NCBI RefSeq assembly: GCF_037975245.1
Contig: NC_092566.1
Location: 12,231,501-12,295,500, forward strand
Reading direction: 5' to 3'
Origin: Apostichopus japonicus
Taxonomy: Eukaryota; Echinodermata; Holothuroidea; Aspidochirotida; Stichopodidae
Length of the DNA: 64,000 nt
Position 1 is the first letter of the stretch, and each line of letters starts with the position of its first letter. The position numbers and the translations under genes were made by a program. Shown here one piece after another: positions 1 through 15,770 of the stretch. Below the pieces are notes generated by a model. That model was not told the origin of the DNA. It did not search any database and saw only the letters and a program-made list of their open reading frames with translations.

Positions 1-1685
1 TCGCACTTTCGATTGATCGATACCGCATATTTGATTGATCGATACTGCACATTCGATTGATCGGTACGGAACATTCGATTGAACGGTACCGCACATTCGA
101 TTGATTGGTACAGAACATTCGATTGATCGATACCGCACATTCGATTGATCGGTATCGCACATTCGATTGATCGATACCGCACATTCGATTCATCGGTTCC
201 ACACATTCGATTGATCGATACCGCACATTCGATTGATCGATACCGCATATTCGATTGATCGATACCGCACATTCGATTTAACGATACCAAACATTCGATT
301 GATCGGTAGGGAACATTCGATTGAACGGTACCGCACATTCGATTGATCGGTACGGAACATTCGATTGATCGGTACCGCACATTCGATTGATCGATACCGC
401 ACATTGTATACATCGGTACCGCACATTCGATTGATTGGTACTGCACATTCGATTGATCGGTACCGAACATTCGATTGATCTTTACCGAACAATCGATTGA
501 TCGGTATCGCACACTCGATTGATCGATACCGCATATTCGATTGATCGGTATCGCACATTCGATTTAACGATACCAAACATTCGATTGATCGATACCGCAC
601 ATTCGATTGATCGGTACCGAACATTCGATTGATCGATACCGAACATTCGATTGATCGATACCGCACATTCGATTGATCGATACCTCACATTCGATTGATC
701 GGTATCGCACATTCGATTTAACTATACCGCACATTCGATTGATCGGTACCGCACATTCGATTGATCGGTACCGAACATTCGATTAATCGATACCGCATAT
801 TCGATTGATCGATACCGCACATTCGATTGATCGGTACGGAACATTCGAGTGATCGGAACCGAACATTCCATTGATCGATACTCAACATTCCATTGATCGG
901 TACCGCACATTCGATTTAACGATACCAAACATTTGATTGATCGGTAGGGAACATTCGATTGATCGGTACCACACATTCGATTGATCGATACCGCACATTC
1001 GATTGATCGATACCGCACATTCGATTGATCGGTACGGAACATTCGATTGATCGGTACCGAACATTCGATTGATCGGTACCGCATATTCGATTGATCGATA
1101 CCGCACATTCGATTGATCGATACCTCACATTCGATTGATCGGTATCGCACATTCGATTTAACGATACCGCACATTCGATTGATCGGAACCGCACATTCGA
1201 TTGATCGGTACCGCACATTCGATTGATCGATACCGCATATTCGATTGATCGATACCGCACATTCGATTGATCGGTACGGAACATTCGATTGATCGGAACC
1301 GAACATTCCATTGATCGATACTCAACATTCCATTGATCGGTACCGCACATTCGATTTAACGATACCAAACATTCGATTGATCGGTAGGGAACATTCGATT
1401 GAACGGTACCGCACATTCGATTGATCGGTACGAAACATTCGATTGATCGGTACCGCACATTCGATTGATCGGTACCGCACATTCGATTTAACGATAACAA
1501 ACATTCCATTGATCGGTACGGAACATTCATTTGATCGGTACCGAACATTCGATTGATCGATACTGCATATTCGATTGATCGATACCGCACATTCGATTGA
1601 TCGGTACGGAACATTCGATTTATCGGAACCGAACATTCCATTGATCGATACTCAACATTCCATTGATCGGTACCGCACATTCGGT

Positions 1686-3000
1686 TTAACGATACCAAAC
1701 ATTCGATTGATCGGTAGGGAACATTCGATTGAACGGTACCGCACATTCGATTGATCGGTACAGAACATTCGATTGATAGGTACCGCACATTCGATTGATC
1801 GGTATCGCACATTCGATAGATCGATACTCACATTCGATTGATCGGTACCGCACATTCGATTTAACGATACCAAACATTCGATTGATCGGTACGGAACATT
1901 CGATAGATCGGTACCGAACATTCGATTGATCGGTACCGCACACTCGATTGATCGGCAAGGCACATTCGATTGACCGGTAACGCACATTCTATAGATCGGT
2001 ACCGTACATTCGATTGATTGGTACCGCACATTCGATTGATCGGTACCGAACATTCGATTGATCTTTACCGCACAATCGATTGATCGGAACCGCACATTCG
2101 ATTGATCGGTACCGCACATTCGATTTAGCGATACCAAACATTCCATTGATCGGTACCGCACATTCGATTGATCGGTACCGAACATTCGATTGATCTGTAC
2201 CGCACATTCGATTGATCGGTACCGCACATTCGATTTAACGATACCAAACATTGGATTGATCGGTACCGCACATTCGATTGAACGGTACCGCACATTCGAT
2301 TCATCGGTACCACACATTCGATTGATCGGTACCGCACATTCGATTGATCGGTACCGAACATTCGATTTAACTATACCGCACATTCGAATGATCGGTACCA
2401 CACATTCGATTGATCGGTACCGCACATTCGATTGATCGGTACCGCACATTCGATTTAACGATACCAAACATTCGATTGATCGGTAGGGAACATTCGATTG
2501 AACGGTACCGCACATTCGATTGATCGGTACAGAACATTCGATTGATAGGTACCGCACATTCGATTGATCGGTATCGCACGTTCGATAGATCGATACTCAC
2601 ATTCGATTGATCGGTACCGCACATTCGATTTAACGATACCAAACATTCGATTGATCGGTACGGAACATTCGATAGATCGGTACCGAACATTCGATTGATC
2701 GGTACCGCACACTCGATTGATCGGCAAGGCACATTCGATTGACCGGTAACGCACATTCTATAGATCGGTACGGTACATTCGATTGATTGGTACCGCACAT
2801 TCGATTGATCGGTACCGAACATTCGATTGATCTTTACCGGACAATCGATTGATCGGAACCGCATATTCGAACTTACGGTACCGCACATTCGATTTAGCGA
2901 TACCAAACATTCCATTGATCGGTACCGCACATTCGATTGATCGGTACCGAACATTCGATTGATCTGTACCGCACATTCGATTGATCGGTACCGCACATTC
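1686..3000. repeat. 769-bp direct duplication
   Basis: The stretch from about 1,686 to 2,230 is repeated from about 2,455 to 3,000, offset by 769 bp (35 monomers less one base). Both copies carry the run TTTAACGATACC, GGTAGGGAAC, TTGAACGG, GGTACAGAAC, the 21-bp monomer GATACTCACATTCG, and the GGCAAGG marker (1,954 and 2,723). Differences are scattered single bases, plus one monomer near 2,090 to 2,110 that reads GAACTTACGG in the second copy. The missing base in the offset comes from the 21-bp monomer. Confidence 0.85.
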
Positions 3001-3922
3001 GACTGATCGGTATCGCACTTTCGATTGATCGATACCGCATATTTGATTGATCGATACTGCACATTCGATTGATCGGTACGGAACATTCGATTGAACGGTA
3101 CCGCACATTCGATTGATTGGTACAGAACATTCGATTGATCGATACCGCACATTCGATTGATCGGTATCGCACATTCGATTGATCGATACCGCACATTCGA
3201 TTCATCGGTTCCACACATTCGATTGATCGATACCGCACATTCGATTGATCGGTATCGCACATTCGATTTAACGATACCGCACATTCGATTGATCGGTAAC
3301 GCACATTCGATTGGTCGGTACCGAACATTCGATTGATCGATACCGCATTTTCGATTGATCGATACCGCACATTCGATTGATCGATACCTCACATTCGATT
3401 GATCGGTATCGCATATTCGATTTAACGATACCGCACATTCGATTGATCGGTACCGCACATTCGATTGATCGGTACCGAACATTCGATTGATCGGTACCGC
3501 ACATTCGATTGATCGATACCGCACATTCTATAGATCGGTAACGCACATTCGATTGATCGGTACGGAACATTCCATTGATCGGTACCGAACATTCGATTGA
3601 TCGATACCGCATATTCGATTGATCGATACCGCACATTCGATTGATCGGTACCGAACATTCGATTGATCGGTACCGCACATTCGATTGATCGGTACGGAAC
3701 ATTCGATTGATAGGTACCGCACATTCGATTGATCGGTATCGCACATTCGATAGATCGATACTCACATTTGATTGATCGGTACCGCACATTCGATTTAACG
3801 ATACCAAACATTCGATTGATCGGTACGGAACATTCGATAGATCGGTACCGAACATTCGATTGATCGGTACCGCACACTCGATTGATCGGCAAGGCACATT
3901 CGATTGACCGGTAACGCACATT

Positions 3923-4369
3923 CTATAGATCGGTACCGTACATTCGATTGATTGGTACCGCACATTCGATTGATCGGTACCGAACATTCGATTGATCGGT
4001 ACCGCACAATCGATTGATCGGAACCGCACATTCGATTGATCGGTACCGCACATTCGATTTAGCGATACCAAACATTCCATTGATCGGTACCGCACATTCG
4101 ATTGATCGGTACCGAACATTCGATTGATCTGTACCGCACATTCGATTGATCGGTACCGCACATTCGATTTAACGATACCAAACATTGGATTGATCGGTAC
4201 CGCACATTCGATTGAACGGTACCGAACATTCGATTCATCGGTACCACACATTCGATTGATCGGTACCGCACATTCGATTGATCGGTACCGAACATTCGAT
4301 TTAACTATACCGCACATTCGATTGATCGGTACCGCACATTCGATTGATCGGTACCGAACATTCGATTAA
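3923..4369. repeat. Block repeated from 1,989 to 2,435 at an offset of 1,934 bp
   Basis: This segment matches 1,989 to 2,435 monomer by monomer, including the variant TTGGATTGATCGG that is rare elsewhere (about 2,252 and 4,186) and the preceding GGCAAGG marker (1,954 and 3,888). The offset is 88 monomers less two bases. A rare shared variant at constant distance supports copying of a long segment over independent mutation. Confidence 0.82.
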
Positions 4370-6530
4370 TCGATACCGCATATTCGATTGATCGATACCG
4401 CACATTCGATTGATCAGTACGGAACATTCGAGTGATCGGAACCGAACATTCCATTGATCGATACTCAACATTCCATTGATCGGTACCGCACATTCGATTT
4501 AACGATACCAAACATTCGATTGATCGGTAGGGAACATTCGATTGAACGGTACCGCACATTCGATAGATCGATACTCACATTCGATTGATCGGTACCGCAC
4601 ATTCGATTTAACGATACCAAACATTCGATAGATCGATACTCACATTCGATTGATCGGTACCGCACATTCGATTTAACGATACCAAACATTCGATTGATCG
4701 GCAAGGCACATTCGATTGACCGGTAACGCACATTCTATAGATCGGTACCGTACATTCGATTGATTGGTACCGCACATTCGATTGATCGGTACCGAACATT
4801 CGATTGATCTTTACCGCACAATCGATTGATCGGAACCGCATATTCGAACTTACGGTACCGCACATTCGATTTAGCGATACCAAACATTCCATTGATCGGT
4901 ACCGCACATTCGATTGATCGGTACCGAACATTCGATTGATCTGTACCGCACATTCGATTGATCGGTACCGCACATTCGATTGATCGGTATCGCACTTTCG
5001 ATTGATCGATACCGCATATTTGATTGATCGATACTGCACATTCGATTGATCGGTACGGAACATTCGATTGAACGGAACCGCACATTCGATTGATTGGTAC
5101 AGAACATTCGATTGATCGATACCGCACATTCGATTGATCGGTATCGCACATTCGATTGATCGATACCGCACATTCGATTCATCGGTTCCACACATTCGAT
5201 TGATCGATACCGCACATTCGATTGATCGGTATCGCACATTCGATTTAACGATACCGCACATTCGATTGATCGGTAACGCACATTCGATTGGTCGGTACCG
5301 AACATTCGATTGATCGATACCGCATTTTCGATTGATCGGTATCGCATATTCGATTTAACGATACCGCACATTCGATTGATCGGTACCGCACATTCGATTG
5401 ATCGGTACCGAACATTCGATTGATCGGTACCGCACATTCGATTGATCGATACCGCACATTCTATAGATCGGTAACGCACATTCGATTGATCGGTACGGAA
5501 CATTCCATTGATCGGTACCGAACATTCGATTGATCGATACCGCATATTCGATTGATCGATACCGCACATTCGATTGATCGGTACCGAACATTCGATTTAT
5601 CGGAACCGAACATTCCATTGATCGATACTCAACATTCCATTGATCGGTACCGCACATTCGGTTTAACGATACCAAACATTCGATTGATCGGTAGGGAACA
5701 TTCGATTGAACGGTACCGCACATTCGATTGATCGGTACAGAACATTCGATTGATAGGTACCGCACATTCGATTGATCGGTATCGCACATTCGATAGATCG
5801 ATACTCACATTCGATTGATCGGTACCGCACATTCGATTTAACGATACCAAACATTCGATTGATCGGTACGGAACATTCGATAGATCGGTACCGAACATTC
5901 GATTGATCGGTACCGCACACTCGATTGATCGGCAAGGCACATTCGATTGACCGGTAACGCACATTCTATAGATCAATACCGTACATTCGATTGATTTGGT
6001 ACCGCACATTCGATTGATCGGTACCGAACATTCGATTGATCTTTACCGCACAATCGATTGATCGGAACCGCACATTCGAACTTACGGTACCAAACATTCG
6101 ATTTAGCGATACCAAACATTCCATTGATCGGTACCGCACATTCGATTGATCGGTACCGAACATTCGATTGATCTGTACCGCACATTCGATTGATCGGTAG
6201 GGAACATTCGATTGAACGGTACCGCACATTCGATTGATCGGTACAGAACATTCGATTGATAGGTACCTCACATTCGATTGATCGGTATCGCACATTCGAT
6301 TGATCGATACTCACATTCGATTGATCGGTACCGCACATTCGATTTAACGATACCAAACATTCGATTGATCGGTACGGAACATTCGATAGATCGGTACCGA
6401 ACATTCGATTGATCGGTACCGCACACTCGATTGATCGGCAAGGCACATTCGATTGACCGGTAACGCACATTCTATAGATCGGTACCGTACATTCGATTGA
6501 TTGGTACCGCACATTCGATTGATCGGTACC

Positions 6531-9126
6531 GAACATTCGATTGATCTTTACCGCACAATCGATTGATCGGAACCGCATATTCGAACTTACGGTACCGCAC
6601 ATTCGATTTAGCGATACCAAACATTCCATTGATCGGTACCGCACATTCGATTGATCGGTAACGAACATTCGATTGATCTGTACCGCACATTCGATTGATC
6701 GGTACCGCACATTCGATTGATCGGTATCGCACTTTCGATTGATCGATACCGCATATTTGATTGATCGATACTGCACATTCGATTGATCGGTACGGAACAT
6801 TCGATTGAACGGTACCGCACATTCGATTGATTGGTACAGAACATTCGATTGATCGATACCGCACATTCGATTGATCGGTATCGCACATTCGATTGATCGA
6901 TACCGCACATTCGATTCATCGGTTCCACACATTCGATTGATCGATACCGCACATTCGATTGATCGGTATCGCACATTCGATTTAACGATACCGCACATTC
7001 GATTGATCGGTAACGCACATTCGATTGGTCGGTACCGAACATTCGATTGATCGATACCGCACATTCGATTGATCGATACCGCACATTCGATTGATCGATA
7101 CCTCACATTCGATTGATCGGTATCGCATATTCGATTTAACGATACCGCACATTCGATTGATCGGTACCGCACATTCGATTGATCGGTACCGAACATTCGA
7201 TTGATCGGTACCGCACATTCGATTGATCGATACCGCACATTCTATAGATCGGTAACGCACATTCGATTGATCGGTACGGAACATTCCATTGATCGGTACC
7301 GAACATTCGATTGATCGATACCGCATATTCGATTGATCGATACCGCACATTCGATTGATCGGTACCGAACATTCGATTTATCGGAACCGAACATTCCATT
7401 GATCGATACTCAACATTCCATTGATCGGTACCGCACATTCGGTTTAACGATACCAAAAATTCGATTGATCGGTATCGCACTTTCGATTGATCGATACCGC
7501 ATATTTGATTGATCGATACTGCACATTCGATTGATCGGTACGGAACATTCGATTGAACGGTACCGCACATTCGATTGATTGTTACAGAACATTCGATTGA
7601 TCGATACCGCACATTCGATTGATCGATACCGCACATTCGATTCATCGGTATCGCACATTCGATTGATCGATACCGCACATTCGATTCATCGGTACCGCAC
7701 ATTCGATTCATCGATACCGCACATTCGATTCATCGGTACCGCACATTCGATAGATCGGTATCGCACATTCGATTGATCGGTATCGCACATTCGATTGATC
7801 GATACCGCACATTCGATTCATCGGTACCGAACATTCGATTGATCTTTACCGCACAATCGATTGATCGGAACCGCATATTCGAACTTACGGTACCGCACAT
7901 TCGATTTAGCGATACCAAACATTCCATTGATCGGTACCGCACATTCGATTGATCGGTACCGAACATTCGATTGATCTGTACCGCACATTCGATTGATCGG
8001 TACCGCACATTCGATTGATCGGTATCGCACTTTCGATTGATCGATACCGCATATTTGATTGATCGATACTGCACATTCGATTGATCGGTACGGAACATTC
8101 GATTGAACGGTACCGCACATTCGATTGATTGGTACAGAACATTCGATTGATCGATACCGCACATTCGATTGATCGGTATCGCACATTCGATTGATCGATA
8201 CCGCACATTCGATTCATCGGTTCCACACATTCGATTGATCGATACCGCACATTCGATTGATCGGTATCGCACATTCGATTTAACGATACCGCACATTCGA
8301 TTGATCGGTAACGCACATTCGATTGGTCGGTACCGAACATTCGATTGATCGATACCGCATATTCGATTGATCGATACCGCACATTCGATTGATCGATACC
8401 TCACATTCGATTGATCGGTATCGCATATTCGATTTAACGATACCGCACATTCGATTGATCGGTACCGCACATTCGATTGATCGGTACCGAACATTCGATT
8501 GATCGGTACCGCACATTCGATTGATCGATACCGCACATTCTATAGATCGGTAACGCACATTCGATTGATCGGTACGGAACATTCCATTGATCGGTACCGA
8601 ACATTCGATTGATCGATACCGCATATTCGATTGATCGATACCGCACATTCGATTGATCGGTACCGAACATTCGATTTATCGGAACCGAACATTCCATTGA
8701 TCGATACTCAACATTCCATTGATCGGTACCGCACATTCGGTTTAACGATACCAAAAATTCGATTGATCGGTATCGCACTTTCGATTGATCGATACCGCAT
8801 ATTTGATTGATCGATACTGCACATTCGATTGATCGGTACGGAACATTCGATTGAACGGTACCGCACATTCGATTGATTGGTACAGAACATTCGATTGATC
8901 GATACCGCACATTCGATTGATCGATACCGCACATTCGATTCATCGGTATCGCACATTCGATTGATCGATACCGCACATTCGATTCATCGGTACCGCACAT
9001 TCGAAAGATCGATACCGCACATTCGATTCATCGGTACCGCACATTCGATAGATCGATACCGCACATTTGATTGATCGGTATCGAACATTCGATTGATCGA
9101 TACCGCACATTCGATTCATCGGTACC
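6531..9126. repeat. 1,298-bp tandem duplication (59 monomers)
   Basis: Positions 6,531 to 7,828 and 7,829 to 9,126 are direct copies offset by exactly 59 x 22 bp. Each copy begins with GAACATTCGATTGATCTTTA, then GAACTTACGG, TTTAGCGATACC, the CACTTTCG and CATATTTGATTG pair, the TTCATCGGTTCC variant, and the 3' run CTATAGATCGGTAACG. A few substitutions separate the copies (for example GGTAACGAAC in copy 1, GGTACCGAAC in copy 2). The exact multiple of 22 means no net indel between copies, consistent with unequal exchange in register. Confidence 0.88.
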
Positions 9127-11995
9127 GAACATTCGATTGATCTGTACCGCACATTCGATTGATCGGTACCGCACATTCGATTGATCGGTATCGCACATTC
9201 GATTGATCGGTACCGCACATTCGATTGGTCGGTACCGAACATTCGATTGATCGATACCGCATATTCGATTGATCGATACCGCACATTCGATTGATCGATA
9301 CCTCACATTCGATTGATCGGTATCGCATATTCGATTGAACGATACCGCACATTCGATTGATCGGTACCGCACATTCGATTGATCGGTACCGAACATTCCA
9401 TTGATCGATACTCAACATTCCATTGATCGGTATGCACATTCGATTTAACGATACCAAACATTCGATTGATCGGTAGGGAACATTCGATTGAACGGTACCG
9501 CACATTCGATTCATCGGTACCACACATTCGATTCATCGGTACCGCACATTCGATTGATCGGTACCGAACATTCGATTTAACGATACCAAACATTCGATTG
9601 ATCGGTACGGAACATTCATTTGATCGGTACCGAACATTCGATTGATCGATACCGCATATTCGATTGATCGATACCGCACATTCGATTGATCGGTATCGCA
9701 CTTTCGATTGATCGATACCGCATATTTGATTGATCGATACTGCACATTCGATTGATCGGTACCTAACATTCGATTGAACGGTACCGCACATTCGATTGAT
9801 TGGTACAGAACATTCGATTGATCGATACCGCACATTCGATTGATCGATACCGCACATTCGATTCATCGATACCGCACATTCGATTCATCGGTGCCACACA
9901 TTCGAAAGATCGATACCGCACATTCGATTGATCGGTATCGCATATTCGATTGATCGATACCGCACATTCGATTCATCGGTACCGAACATTCGATTGATCT
10001 GTACCGCACATTCGATTGATCGGTACCGCACATTCGATTTATCGGTATCGCACTTTCGATTGATCGATACCGCATATTTTATTGATCGATACCGCACATT
10101 CGATTGATCGGTACGGAAAATTCGATTGAACCTTACCGCACATTCGATTGATTGGTACAGAACATTCGATTGATCGGAACCGCACATTCGATTGATCGAT
10201 ACCGCACATTCGATTGATCGGTATCGCACATTCGATTGATCGATACCGCACATTCGATTGATCGGTACCACACATTCGATTGATCGATACCGCACATTCG
10301 ATTGATCGGTATCGCACATTCGATTAAACGATACCGCACATTCGATTGATCGGTACCGCACATTCGATTGGTCGGTACCGAACATTCGATTGATCGATAC
10401 CGCATATTCGATTGATCGATACAGCACATTCGATTGATCGATACCTCACATTCGATTGATCGGTATCGCATATTCGATTGAACGATACCGCACATTCGAT
10501 TGATCGGTACCGCACATTCGATTGATCGGTACCGAACATTCCATTGATCGATACTCATCATTCCATTGATCGATACCGCACATTCGATTTAACGATACCA
10601 AACATTCGATTGATCGTTAGGGAACATTCGATTGAACGGTACCGCACATTCGATTCATCGGTACCACACATTCGATTGATCGGTACCGCACATTCGATTG
10701 ATCGGTACCGCACATTCGATTGATCGATACCAAACATTCCATTGATCGGTACGGAACATTCATTTGATCGGTACCGAACATTCGATTGATCGATACCGCA
10801 TATTCGATTGATCGATACCGCACATTCGATTGATCGGTACGGAACATTCGATTTATCGGAACCGAACATTCCATTGATCGATACTCAACATTCCATTGAT
10901 CGGTACCGCACATTCGGTTTAACGATACCAAACATTCGATTGATCGGTAGGGAACATTCGATTGAACGGTACCGCACATTCGATTGATCGGTACAGAACA
11001 TTCGATTGATAGGTACCGCACATTCGATTGAACGGTATCACACATTCGATTGATCGATACTCACATTCGATTGATCGGTGCCGCACATTCGATTTAACGA
11101 TACCAAACATTCGATTGATCGGTACGGAACATTCGATAGATCGGTACCGAACATTCGATTGATCGGTACCGCACACTCGATTGATCGGCAAGGCACATTC
11201 GATTGACCGGTAACGCACATTCTATAGATCGGTACCGTACATTCGATTGATTGGTACCGCACATTCGATTGATCGGTACCGAACATTCGATTGATCTTTA
11301 CCGCACAATCGATTGATCGTAACCGCACATTCGAACTTACGATACCGCACATTCGATTTAGCGATACCAAACATTCCATTGATCGGTACCGCACATTCGA
11401 TTGATCGGTACCGAACATTCGATTGATCTGTACCGAACATTCGATTGATCGGTACCGCACATTCGATTTAACGATACCGAACATTCGATTGATCTGTACC
11501 GAACATTCGATTGATCGGTACCGCACATTCGATTTAACGATACCAAACATTCGATTGATCGGTAGGGAACATTCGATTGAACGATACCGCACATTCGATT
11601 CATCGGTACCACACATTCGATTGATCGGTACCGCACATTCGATTGATCGGTACCGCACATTCGATTTAACGATACCAAACATTCGATTGATCGGTACGGA
11701 ACATTCATTTGATCGGTACCGAACATTCGATTAATCGATACCGCATATTCGATTGATCGATACCGCACATTCGATTGATCGGTACGGAACATTCGATTTA
11801 TCGGAACCGAACATTCCATTGATCGATACTCAACATTCCATTGATCGGTACGGCACATTCGGTTTAACGATACCAAACATTCGAATGATCGGTAGGGAAC
11901 ATTCGATTGAACGGTACCGAACATTCGATTGATCTTTACCGCACAATCGATTGATCGGAACCGCATATTCGAACTTACGGTACCAAACATTCGAT

Positions 11996-13046
11996 TTAGC
12001 GATACCAAACATTCCATTGATCGGTACCGCACATTCGATTGATCGGTACCGAACATTCGATTGATCTGTACCGCACATTCGATTGATCGGTACCGCACAT
12101 TCGATTGATCGGTATCGCACTTTCGATTGATCGATACCGCATATTTGATTGATCGATACTGCACATTCGATTGATCGGTACGGAACATTCGATTGAACGG
12201 TACCGCACATTCGATTGATTGGTACAGAACATTCGATTGATCGATACCGCACATTCGATTGATCGGTATCGCACATTCGATTGATCGATACCGCACATTC
12301 GATTCATCGGTTCCACACATTCGATTGATCGATACCGCACATTCGATTGATCGGTATCGCACATTCGATTTAACGATACCGCACATTCGATTGATCGGTA
12401 ACGCACATTCGATTGGTCGGTACCGAACATTCGATTGATCGATACCGCATATTCGATTGATCGATACCGCACATTCGATTGATCGATACCTCACATTCGA
12501 TTGATCGGTATCGCATATTCGATTTAACGATACCGCACATTCGATTGATCGGTACCGCACATTCGATTGATCGGTACCGAACATTCGATTGATCGGTACC
12601 GCACATTCGATTGATCGATACCGCTCATTCTATAGATCGGTACCAAACATTCGATTGATCGGTACGGAACATTCGATTGATCGGTACGGAACATTCGATT
12701 GATCGATACCGCATATTCGATTGATCGATATCGAACGTTCGATTGATCGGTACCGGACATTCGATTTATCGGAACCGAACATTCCATTGATCGATACTCA
12801 ACATTCCATTGATCGGTACCGCACATTCGATTTAACGATACCAAACATTCGATTGATCGGTATCGCACTTTCGATTGATCGATACCGCATATTTGATTGA
12901 TCGATACTGCACATTCGATTGATCGGTACGGAACATTCGATTGAACGGTACCGCACATTCGATTGATTGGTACAGAACATTCGATTGATCGATACCGCAC
13001 ATTCGATTGATCGATAGCGCACATTCGATTCATCGGTATCGCACAT
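11996..13046. repeat. Dispersed copy of the 7.9 to 9.0 kb block (offset 4,090 bp)
   Basis: The order of variant monomers from TTTAGCGATACC through CACTTTCG, CATATTTGATTG, TTCATCGGTTCC, GGTAACGCAC, TTGGTCGG and GATACCTCAC follows that at 7,906 to 8,956. The same block occurs again 6,331 bp downstream (18,327 on). Near 12,625 this copy has CCGCTCATTC and GGTACCAAAC in place of the corresponding monomers in the earlier copy. It is a segment of the surrounding satellite with nothing coding in it. Confidence 0.8.
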
Positions 13047-13231
13047 TCGATTGATCGATACCGCACATTCGATTCATCGGTACCGCACATTCGATTGATC
13101 GATACCGCACATTCGATTCATCGGTACCACACATTCGATAGATCGATACCGCACATTCGATTGATCGGTATCGCACATTCGATTGATCGATACCGCACAT
13201 TCGATTCATCGGTACCGAACATTCGATTGAT

Positions 13232-14027
13232 CTGTACCGCACATTCGATTTAACGATAACAAACATTCCATTGATCGGTACGGAACATTCATTTGATCGG
13301 TACCGAACATTCGATTGATCGATACCGCATATTCGATTGATCGATACCGCACATTCGATTGATCGGTACGGAACATTCGATTTATCGGAACCGAACATTC
13401 CATTGATCGATACTCAACATTCCATTGATCGGTACCGCACATTCGGTTTAACGATACCAAACATTCGATTGATCGGTAGGGAACATTCGATTGAACGGTA
13501 CTGCACATTCGATTGATCGGTACAGAACATTCGATTGATAGGTACCGCACATTCGATTGATCGGTATCGCACATTCGATAGATCGATACTCACATTCGAT
13601 TGATCGGTACCGCACATTCGATTTAACGATACCAAACATTCGATTGATCGGTACGGAACATTCGATAGATCGGTACCGAACATTCGATTGATCGGTACCG
13701 CACACTCGATTGATCGGCAAGGCACATTCGATTGACCGGTAACGCACATTCTATAGATCGGTACCGTACATTCGATTGATTGGTACCGCACATTCGATTG
13801 ATCGGTACCGAACATTCGATTGATCTTTACCGCACAATCGATTGATCGGAACCGCACATTCGATTGATCGGTACCGCACATTCGATTTAGCGATACCAAA
13901 CATTCCATTGATCGGTACCGCACATTCGATTGATCGGTACCGAACATTCGATTGATCTGTACCGCACATTCGATTGATCGGTACCGCACATTCGATTTAA
14001 CGATACCAAACATTCGATTGATCGGTA
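13232..14027. repeat. Long-range copy of 1,470 to 2,265 (offset 11,762 bp)
   Basis: Nearly 0.8 kb matches 1,470 to 2,265 in monomer order, with only sporadic differences (for example GGTACTGCAC near 13,500 against GGTACCGCAC near 1,739). Shared markers include TTTAACGATAACAAAC, CATTCATTTGATCGG, TTCGGTTTAACG and GGCAAGG (1,954 and 13,716). Sequence on either side diverges, so this is a block transfer or a remnant of a larger HOR about 11.8 kb long. Confidence 0.8.
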
Positions 14028-14539
14028 CCGCACATTCGATTGATCGGTACCGAACATTCGATTTAACTATACCGCACATTCGATTGAACGGTACCGCACA
14101 TTCGATTGATCGGTACCGAACATTCGATTAATCGATACCGCATATTCGATTGATCGATACCGCACATTCCATTGATCAGTACGGAACATTCGAGTGATCG
14201 GAACCGAACATTCCATTGATCGATACTCAACATTCCATTGATCGGTACCGCACATTCGATTTAACGATACCAAACATTCGATTGATCGGTAGGGAACATT
14301 CGATTGAACGGTACCGCACATTCGATTCATCGGTACCACACATTCGATTGATCGGTACCGCACATTCGATTGATCGGTACCGCACATTCGATTTAACGAT
14401 ACCAAACATTCGATTGATCGGTAGGGAACATTCGATTGAACGGTACCGCACATTCGATTGATTGGTACAGAACATTCGATTGATAGGTACCGCACATTCG
14501 ATTGATCGGTATCGCACATTCGATTTAACGATACCAAAC

Positions 14540-15770
14540 ATTCGATTGATCGGTACGGAACATTCGATAGATCGGTACCGAACATTCGATTGATATGTAC
14601 CGCACACTCGATTGATCGGCAAGGCACATTCGATTGACCGGTAACGCACATTCTATAGATCGGTACCGTACATTCGATTGATTGGTACCGCACATTCGAT
14701 TGATCGGTACCGAACATTCGATTGATCTTTACCGCACAATCGATTGATCGGAACCGCACATTCGAACTTACGGTACCAAACATTCGATTTAGCGATACCA
14801 AACATTCCATTGATCGATACCGCACATTCGATTGATCGGTACCGAACATTCGATTGATCTGTACCGCACATTCGATTGATCGGTAGGGAACATTCGATTG
14901 AACGGTACCGCACATTCGATTGATCGGTACAGAACATTCGATTGATAGGTACCGCACATTCGATTGATCGGTATCGCACATTCGATAGATCGATACTCAC
15001 ATTCGATTGATCGGTACCGCACATTCGATTTAACGATACCAAACATTCGATTGATCGGTACGGAACATTCGATAGATCGGTACCGAACATTCGATTGATC
15101 GGTACCGCACACTCGATTGATCGGCAAGGCACATTCGATTGACCGGTAACGCACATTCTATAGATCGGTACCGTACATTCGATTGATTGGTACCGCACAT
15201 TCGATTGATCGGTACCGAACATTCGATTGATCTTTACCGCACAATCGATTGATCGGAACCGCACATTCGAACTTACGGTACCAAACATTCGATTTAGCGA
15301 TACCAAACATTCCATTGATCGATACCGCACATTCGATTGATCGGTACCGAACATTCGATTGATCTGTACCGCACATTCGATTGATCGGTAGGGAACATTC
15401 GATTGAACGGTACCGCACATTCGATTGATCGGTACAGAACATTCGATTGATAGGTACCGCACATTCGATTGATCGGTATCGCACATTCGATAGATCGATA
15501 CTCACATTCGATTGATCGGTACCGCACATTCGATTTAACGATACCAAACATTCCATTGATCGGTACGGAACATTCGATAGATCGGTACCGAACATTCGAT
15601 TGATCGGTACCGCACACTCGATTGATCGGCAAGGCACATTCGATTGACCGGTAACGCACATTCTATAGATCGGTACCGTACATTCGATTGATTGGTACCG
15701 CACATTCGATTGATCGGTACCGAACATTCGATTGATCTTTACCGCACAATCGATTGATCGGAACCGCATA
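14540..15770. repeat. 505-bp HOR in two full copies and a partial third
   Basis: The GGCAAGG marker falls at 14,618, 15,123 and 15,628, a constant step of 505 bp (23 monomers less one base). Copy 1 lacks the GATACTCAC 21-mer just upstream that copies 2 and 3 carry. Copy 3 follows copy 2 until about 15,775, where GAACTTACGG becomes GAACTAACGG and the pattern changes. Copy 1 also has a private GATATGTACC variant near 14,591. Confidence 0.85.

Noticed and set aside
2190-2435. Plus-strand open frames (65 to 103 codons) such as this one
   Set aside because: They exist only where variants such as TTTAACG, TTCATCGG or TTGAACG replace the usual TGA in one phase. They repeat wherever the block is copied and show no independent coding sign.
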